In this document: piece by piece, positions 60,421 through 64,000 of the stretch
Position numbering within the stretch: position 1 is the stretch's first letter
How the letters are laid out: every line of letters starts with the position of its first letter
DNA from: Parapedobacter defluvii
Lineage (GTDB): Bacteria > Bacteroidota > Bacteroidia > Sphingobacteriales > Sphingobacteriaceae
Direction: 5' to 3'
Assembly: GCF_014642075.1 (NCBI RefSeq)
Contig: NZ_BMIK01000003.1
Span: 248,001-312,000, forward strand
DNA: 64,000 nt
Made by a program: the position numbers and the translations under genes
Notes under the pieces: generated by a model
The model's input: the letters and a program-made list of their open reading frames with translations, nothing else
Databases searched by the model: none
What the model was told of the DNA's origin: nothing

Positions 60421-61422
60421 ATGGAATTCTTCAACAATCATACAAAACTTTTCACCACTGCTTTTTTATTCTTTTTGGTACTGACATTGTTTGTGGTCAT
60501 TATCCCGGCCATCAGTAACCAACAGAACAATGCGCCATTGCCCAATGCGGTACCGCTCAGCGAGGATGCCCGGAAAGGCAAGGAGCTATTTATTGCCAAT
60601 GGCTGCGTGGCATGTCACACGCAACAAGTGCGCAACATCGATATGGACAGCCGTTGGGGTAAACGGCCGGGTATCGCAGCCGACTATGCAGACATGAAAC
60701 GCATGGACGTATGGCGCAATACCGCTACCTTGGCCGGGACCGAACGTACGGGGCCTGACCTAACCGATGTTGGAAACCGGCAGCCTAGTCTTGACTGGAA
60801 CCTTGTGCACCTCTACAACCCGCGCATTGTCGTCAAAGAGTCCGTGATGCCAGCTTACCCCTGGCTCTTCGAACGAAAAGCCATGCCAGCGGATAGCGAC
60901 GTAGTAGTCAATGTGCCCGAAGCTTTCCTTGGGGGCAAGCCGGGAAAAGTGGTTGCCGGGCAGGAAGCCCTGCAATTGGTGGCCTACCTGCAATCGCTCA
61001 AACAGGCAGAACTACCGGGCGAGAGCCGCGCTCCCGAGTTCTTATATAAAAAAGTGGTCAAGTCAACGGAAGAATCCGGCGGCTCTGAGAGCGGGGCAAA
61101 CGGGGCACTGCTGTATACCAACAATTGCCAGGCGTGCCATCAAGCCGATGGACAGGGGCTGCCCGGTGCATTCCCCCCACTGGCCAACAGTGAAGTGGTA
61201 AACGGAGATGACCTGTCTCTGTATATAGACATTATCATGAACGGCTACGATGCCCGGCCGGAATATGGCGCCATGCCGGGCGTGGGAACCATGATGGGTT
61301 TCACGGCAGACGAAGTGGCAGCGATCATCAACCACGAACGCACCAGTTGGGGCAATCAAGGTAAAGAAGTAACGGCAGAAGAAGTACAGGAAATCATCAA
61401 TATGCTGGAGGCAGAGAAATAA
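60421..61422 (+). CDS. Diheme cytochrome c subunit: CcoO-like domain fused to a second cytochrome c domain
   Basis: The 333 residues start with one membrane anchor at about 12-32 (TTAFLFFLVLTLFVVIIPAI). The first domain has heme motif C62-V-A-C65-H66 and the CcoO-like blocks TERTGPDLTDVGNRQPSLDW, NPRIVVKESVMPAYPWLF. The second has C236-Q-A-C239-H240 (TNNCQACHQADGQGLPGAFP) and a class I cytochrome c ending MMGFTADEVAAIINH. So it resembles a CcoO with a CcoP-like heme domain fused at its C-terminus, and would feed electrons to the catalytic subunit encoded 10 bp upstream. Confidence 0.87.
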   Translation: MEFFNNHTKLFTTAFLFFLVLTLFVVIIPAISNQQNNAPLPNAVPLSEDARKGKELFIANGCVACHTQQVRNIDMDSRWGKRPGIAADYADMKRMDVWRNTATLAGTERTGPDLTDVGNRQPSLDWNLVHLYNPRIVVKESVMPAYPWLFERKAMPADSDVVVNVPEAFLGGKPGKVVAGQEALQLVAYLQSLKQAELPGESRAPEFLYKKVVKSTEESGGSESGANGALLYTNNCQACHQADGQGLPGAFPPLANSEVVNGDDLSLYIDIIMNGYDARPEYGAMPGVGTMMGFTADEVAAIINHERTSWGNQGKEVTAEEVQEIINMLEAEK

Positions 61423-61697
61423 TGAAAGCAATTTTAGTTCTATTCACGTTGGTATTGTCTGCCCTCAGCGGCATAGCATGCCCGGTATGCGAACGGCAGC
61501 AGCCCAACGTGCTGCGGGGAATATCACACGGTACGGGACCGGCAAGTGATTGGGATTATATCATCATTTGGACGATGGTGGTTATTGTCGTCTTCACTTT
61601 GTACTTTTCCATCAAAATGTTGGTCAAGCCGGGCGAAAAAACCGGCAGCCATATCAAACGGATCATATTAAATTTGGAAGATGGCACCGAAAAGTAA
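61422..61697 (+). CDS. Small membrane protein of the oxidase operon
   Basis: The 91 residues comprise a signal-like first helix ending in SALSGIACPVCERQQP with a C-x-x-C pair, a short outer loop, then one membrane helix (DYIIIWTMVVIVVFTLYFSI) and a basic cytoplasmic tail. No family was recognised. A CxxC so close to the membrane could bind metal or take part in assembly of the oxidase. The ATG overlaps the stop of the preceding gene by one base, so translation is coupled. Confidence 0.62.
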   Translation: MKAILVLFTLVLSALSGIACPVCERQQPNVLRGISHGTGPASDWDYIIIWTMVVIVVFTLYFSIKMLVKPGEKTGSHIKRIILNLEDGTEK

Positions 61698-62088
61698 AAT
61701 TATCATCTATATCGACGACGAACCGGATCCGATTGCGGCTTTCGAAGCTCCGGTCAATTTTGAGCTGGATACGCGTAAGTTGGTCGACGGAGAGCACCTA
61801 CTCACCATTGTGAGTAAAGATCCATCGGGCAAAGAAGGAATCCGCAAAATTCCCTTTGAGGTACGGAATGGCCCTGCCATCAGTATCGAAGGGATCCGGG
61901 AAAATGCAGTGGTAGATGGCGTACTCCCCTTAATGATCAATGCCTATGGTAAGGGCGATCAAAAGGAATTTATCATTTCGGGCAGTGAAACACCCCAAAG
62001 TATACCTGCCTGGGTTTGGATTCTCATCATTGGCTTTGTAGGTTGGGCCCTATTTTACCTGGTCCGGTATTTCTCACTGCCCCTATAA
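61681..62088 (+). CDS. Ig-like, tail-anchored protein of the oxidase operon
   Basis: The 135 residues form an N-terminal beta-sandwich-like domain (PVNFELDTRKLVDGEHLLTI, GIRKIPFEVRNGPAISIEGI) with an 'increase/benefit'-type Ig pattern, followed by one C-terminal membrane helix at about 108-128 (VWILIIGFVGWALFYLV). There is no signal peptide, so its orientation is uncertain. It overlaps the previous reading frame by 17 bp, fitting co-translation. Probably an oxidase assembly or accessory subunit; the function is unknown. Confidence 0.6.
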   Translation: MAPKSKIIIYIDDEPDPIAAFEAPVNFELDTRKLVDGEHLLTIVSKDPSGKEGIRKIPFEVRNGPAISIEGIRENAVVDGVLPLMINAYGKGDQKEFIISGSETPQSIPAWVWILIIGFVGWALFYLVRYFSLPL

Positions 62089-62110
62089 CACGCTGTCACG
62101 ATAATAGGCT

Positions 62111-62506
62111 ATGGATACAAAGAAAGACATTGCAACAATAGACGACATCCGCTTACTGGTAGATACCTTTTACGGCAACGTCAGAAAGGACCCGTTGATC
62201 GGGCCTATCTTCAATGGCGTGATCGGCAACCGATGGCCGGAGCATCTCGAAAAAATGTACCGCTTCTGGCAGACCGTCCTGTTTGATGAACATACCTATT
62301 TCGGAAGCCCCTTCACCCCGCATGCACAACTACCGGTAGACCGGCAGCATTTCGATACCTGGCTGGGCCTTTGGCACGGTACCATTGACCAATTCTTCAT
62401 TGGAGAAAGAGCTGCCGAGGCGAAATGGCGTGGTGAAAAAATGGCCGGCATGTTCCTCACAAAAATCGAATACTACCAAAGCCGTTCTTCAACTCCACTG
62501 TTATGA
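62111..62506 (+). CDS. Group III truncated hemoglobin
   Basis: This 131-residue cytoplasmic globin has DIRLLVDTFYGNVRKDPLIG and FWQTVLFDEHTYFGSPFTPH as typical truncated-globin stretches. The proximal His is probably His80 in PVDRQHFDTWLGLW. Group III truncated hemoglobins bind O2 and NO. It is in the Rrf2/oxidase operon and overlaps the hemerythrin gene by 4 bp, suggesting a joint role in NO or oxygen handling. Confidence 0.88.
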   Translation: MDTKKDIATIDDIRLLVDTFYGNVRKDPLIGPIFNGVIGNRWPEHLEKMYRFWQTVLFDEHTYFGSPFTPHAQLPVDRQHFDTWLGLWHGTIDQFFIGERAAEAKWRGEKMAGMFLTKIEYYQSRSSTPLL

Positions 62507-62979
62507 ATACATCAATGAACGCCAATAAACCGTTAAAGCGGAGTCCGCACCTGAAAGCGATCAGCCGCGATCATCACCACGGACTACTCGTATGCTGGAA
62601 AATCCGGGAGGGATTTAAACGCAATATAGCCATTGAACGCATCAAGCGTTATACCGACTGGTTCTGGAAGACACAGCTTGCCGATCATTTCGAGGTAGAA
62701 GAAATTTATATTTTCCCCGTTTTGGGAAATGATCACGAACTGGTGAAGCGGGCGCTTACCGAGCATCGGCGGCTGAAACGGCTGTTCGAGCAGGAAACCG
62801 AGGCTTGGCGAACATTGAACCTCATCGAGGAAGAGCTGGATAGCCACATCCGCTTCGAAGAGCGGATACTATTTAACGAGGTGCAGCGGGTGGCCACCGA
62901 GCCGCAACTAGCGGCAATTGCAAAACACCACCGGCATCCAACGCAGTGCGAAAATTGGGACGATCTTTTTTGGGAGTGA
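62503..62979 (+). CDS. Hemerythrin-domain protein
   Basis: This 158-residue cytoplasmic four-helix bundle has the diiron-site pattern SRDHHHGLL, ADHFEVEEIYIFPVL, LTEHRRLKRLF and LDSHIRFEERILF, which supply the His/Glu ligands of the hemerythrin family. Such proteins repair Fe-S clusters damaged by NO or oxidants, or sense oxygen. It is the last gene of the Rrf2/oxidase group, with a 4-bp ATGA overlap with the globin gene. Its stop directly abuts the mfd stop. Confidence 0.88.
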   Translation: MNTSMNANKPLKRSPHLKAISRDHHHGLLVCWKIREGFKRNIAIERIKRYTDWFWKTQLADHFEVEEIYIFPVLGNDHELVKRALTEHRRLKRLFEQETEAWRTLNLIEEELDSHIRFEERILFNEVQRVATEPQLAAIAKHHRHPTQCENWDDLFWE

Positions 62980-64000
62980 TTACGCTGCCATGTCACTCAA
63001 TATACGGATGGCCTGTCCGATGTCGGGAACCTGTTCAAAGGCGATACGCAGCGAACCTTTTACTTCTTTAAGGTTGCAGATAGTTGGGTTTTGCTGCACA
63101 AATTGGAGTACCTTTCCAAAACGGTCACTTTCGAAATAACCGGGGTTAGTTGCGAAATAACCTCTCAGTATGTTTTTCTTGAAAGAAATTTTTTCAAAAC
63201 CGATTTCTTTGCCCAGCCATTGTAGCCGCAGGGTGTTGAGCAACTCTTCCACCGGATACGGCACCGGCCCGAAACGGTCCCGCAACGACTGCTTGAATGC
63301 ATTCAGCTCCGACTCGTTTTCCAGCTTGGCAATTTCATTGTAGAGATTATAGCGCTCAGCCACATTCGTGACGTATTCATCCGGAATAAGTACTTCCAAA
63401 TCCGTATCAATCTGAGTAAAAGGAACGAAATCCCGTGGTTTCACATCTTTGAAGAGATCTGAAAACTCATCGTCTTTCAATTCCTGTATAGCCTCATCCA
63501 GGATTTTATGATACATCTCGAAGCCAATCTCTGCGATAAAACCGCTCTGCTCCGCTCCCAACAGGTTACCGCTGCCCCGGATATCAAGGTCGCGCATGGC
63601 AACATTGAATCCACTCCCCAATTCCGAAAACTCCTCGATGGCACTGAGCCGCTTGTACGCCTCCGAGGTAAGTGTGGAAAGCGGCGGACTGAGCAGGTAA
63701 CAGAACGCTTTTTTATTGGTACGCCCCACACGGCCCCGCATCTGGTGCAGGTCGCTGAGACCGAACATATGAGCATGGTTGATGATGATTGTATTGGCAT
63801 TGGGAATGTCCAACCCCGCCTCGATAATGGTAGTAGCCACCAGCACATCGTACTCGTGGTTGATGAATTTAAGCATCACATCTTCGAGCGCATCGCCTTC
63901 CAGTTGCCCGTGGGCTACCCCTACCCGGGCATGCGGCACCAGCTTCTTGATGAGAACTCCCAATTGCGGCAGGTCGGCCACCCGGTTGTGTATAAAAAAC
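62980..64000 (-). CDS. mfd: Transcription-repair coupling factor, C-terminal part (5' end outside window)
   Basis: The last 339 codons are present, starting before FFIHNRVADLPQLG at the right edge. Helicase motifs are VLVATTIIEAGLDIPNANTI and HQMRGRVGRTNKKAFCYLL, then the TRCF-specific translocation region (AMRDLDIRGSGNLLGAEQSG) and the C-terminal TRCF domain (SLRDRFGPVPYPVEELLNTL). Mfd is a DNA translocase that removes stalled RNA polymerase and recruits UvrA. Convergent with the hemerythrin gene with no gap. Confidence 0.96.
   Translation of the reverse strand, partial: FFIHNRVADLPQLGVLIKKLVPHARVGVAHGQLEGDALEDVMLKFINHEYDVLVATTIIEAGLDIPNANTIIINHAHMFGLSDLHQMRGRVGRTNKKAFCYLLSPPLSTLTSEAYKRLSAIEEFSELGSGFNVAMRDLDIRGSGNLLGAEQSGFIAEIGFEMYHKILDEAIQELKDDEFSDLFKDVKPRDFVPFTQIDTDLEVLIPDEYVTNVAERYNLYNEIAKLENESELNAFKQSLRDRFGPVPYPVEELLNTLRLQWLGKEIGFEKISFKKNILRGYFATNPGYFESDRFGKVLQFVQQNPTICNLKEVKGSLRIAFEQVPDIGQAIRILSDMAA

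Overview
The window looks like a chromosomal segment of a Bacteroidota species, most likely a Sphingobacteriaceae-type soil or plant-associated organism. The reasons are several SusC/SusD pairs, exported glycosidases encoded in polysaccharide-utilisation loci (PULs), promoters of the TTTG-N19-TAnnTTTG type, an Rrf2-linked cbb3-like oxidase and the roughly balanced base composition. No rRNA, tRNA, CRISPR array, transposase or phage gene was seen. The family-level placement is inference.

Layout. (1) <1-11210, minus strand: one operon with two tandem SusC/SusD pairs, a FAS1 lipoprotein, a DUF5007-like lipoprotein and a phosphodiesterase-superfamily/LamG protein that runs off the left edge. A cupin-type XRE regulator (11517-12089) lies upstream. 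(2) 12478-15864, plus: a large sorbosone-dehydrogenase-like/HEAT/cytochrome c lipoprotein. It converges on a lysine-rich winged-helix-like protein and a pentose-phosphate cluster (rpiB-zwf-pgl, minus). (3) 19438-33839, minus: a nine-gene PUL operon encoding SusC, SusD, a DUF3823 lipoprotein, GH43, two GH71/99-like enzymes, GH92 alpha-mannosidase, an unrecognised lipoprotein and a beta-helix protein. An intrinsic terminator sits inside it, between the transport genes and the enzyme genes. (4) 34248-39417, minus: a heme-containing quinoprotein dehydrogenase, a sugar isomerase/epimerase-fold protein and a DUF1080/FG-GAP protein, perhaps a periplasmic sugar-oxidation module. (5) 39811-42366, minus: a membrane-tethered regulator with a periplasmic LamG-like/propeller sensor, one membrane helix and a cytoplasmic SARP-like winged helix plus TPR-like domain. 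(6) 42769-47926, minus: a third GH71/99-like enzyme and a three-module SGNH/alpha-beta hydrolase/GH95 enzyme. (7) 48191-51738: a Gfo/Idh/MocA oxidoreductase and a GH20 hexosaminidase. (8) 51898-56033, plus: a siderophore-type TonB receptor, a PepSY membrane protein and a small membrane protein. (9) kdgK-eda (minus). (10) 57854-62979, plus: an Rrf2 regulator, a cbb3-type oxidase with unusual subunits, a truncated hemoglobin and a hemerythrin. (11) The 3' end of mfd at the right edge.

The most interesting signal is regulatory. Upstream of the operons in (3), (4) and (6) there is the same array of TTAAC-like words at 11, 11 and 9-10 bp intervals. In each case a TAnnTTTG-like -7 element lies 10-11 bp downstream of the array. 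This is the geometry expected for a SARP-type activator, and the only SARP-like protein in the window lies among these operons. I propose that it senses glycan or cell-envelope state in the periplasm and switches on all three operons. A second probable regulon is the Rrf2 cluster: a 14-bp word occurs in inverted orientation upstream of both the regulator gene and the oxidase gene.
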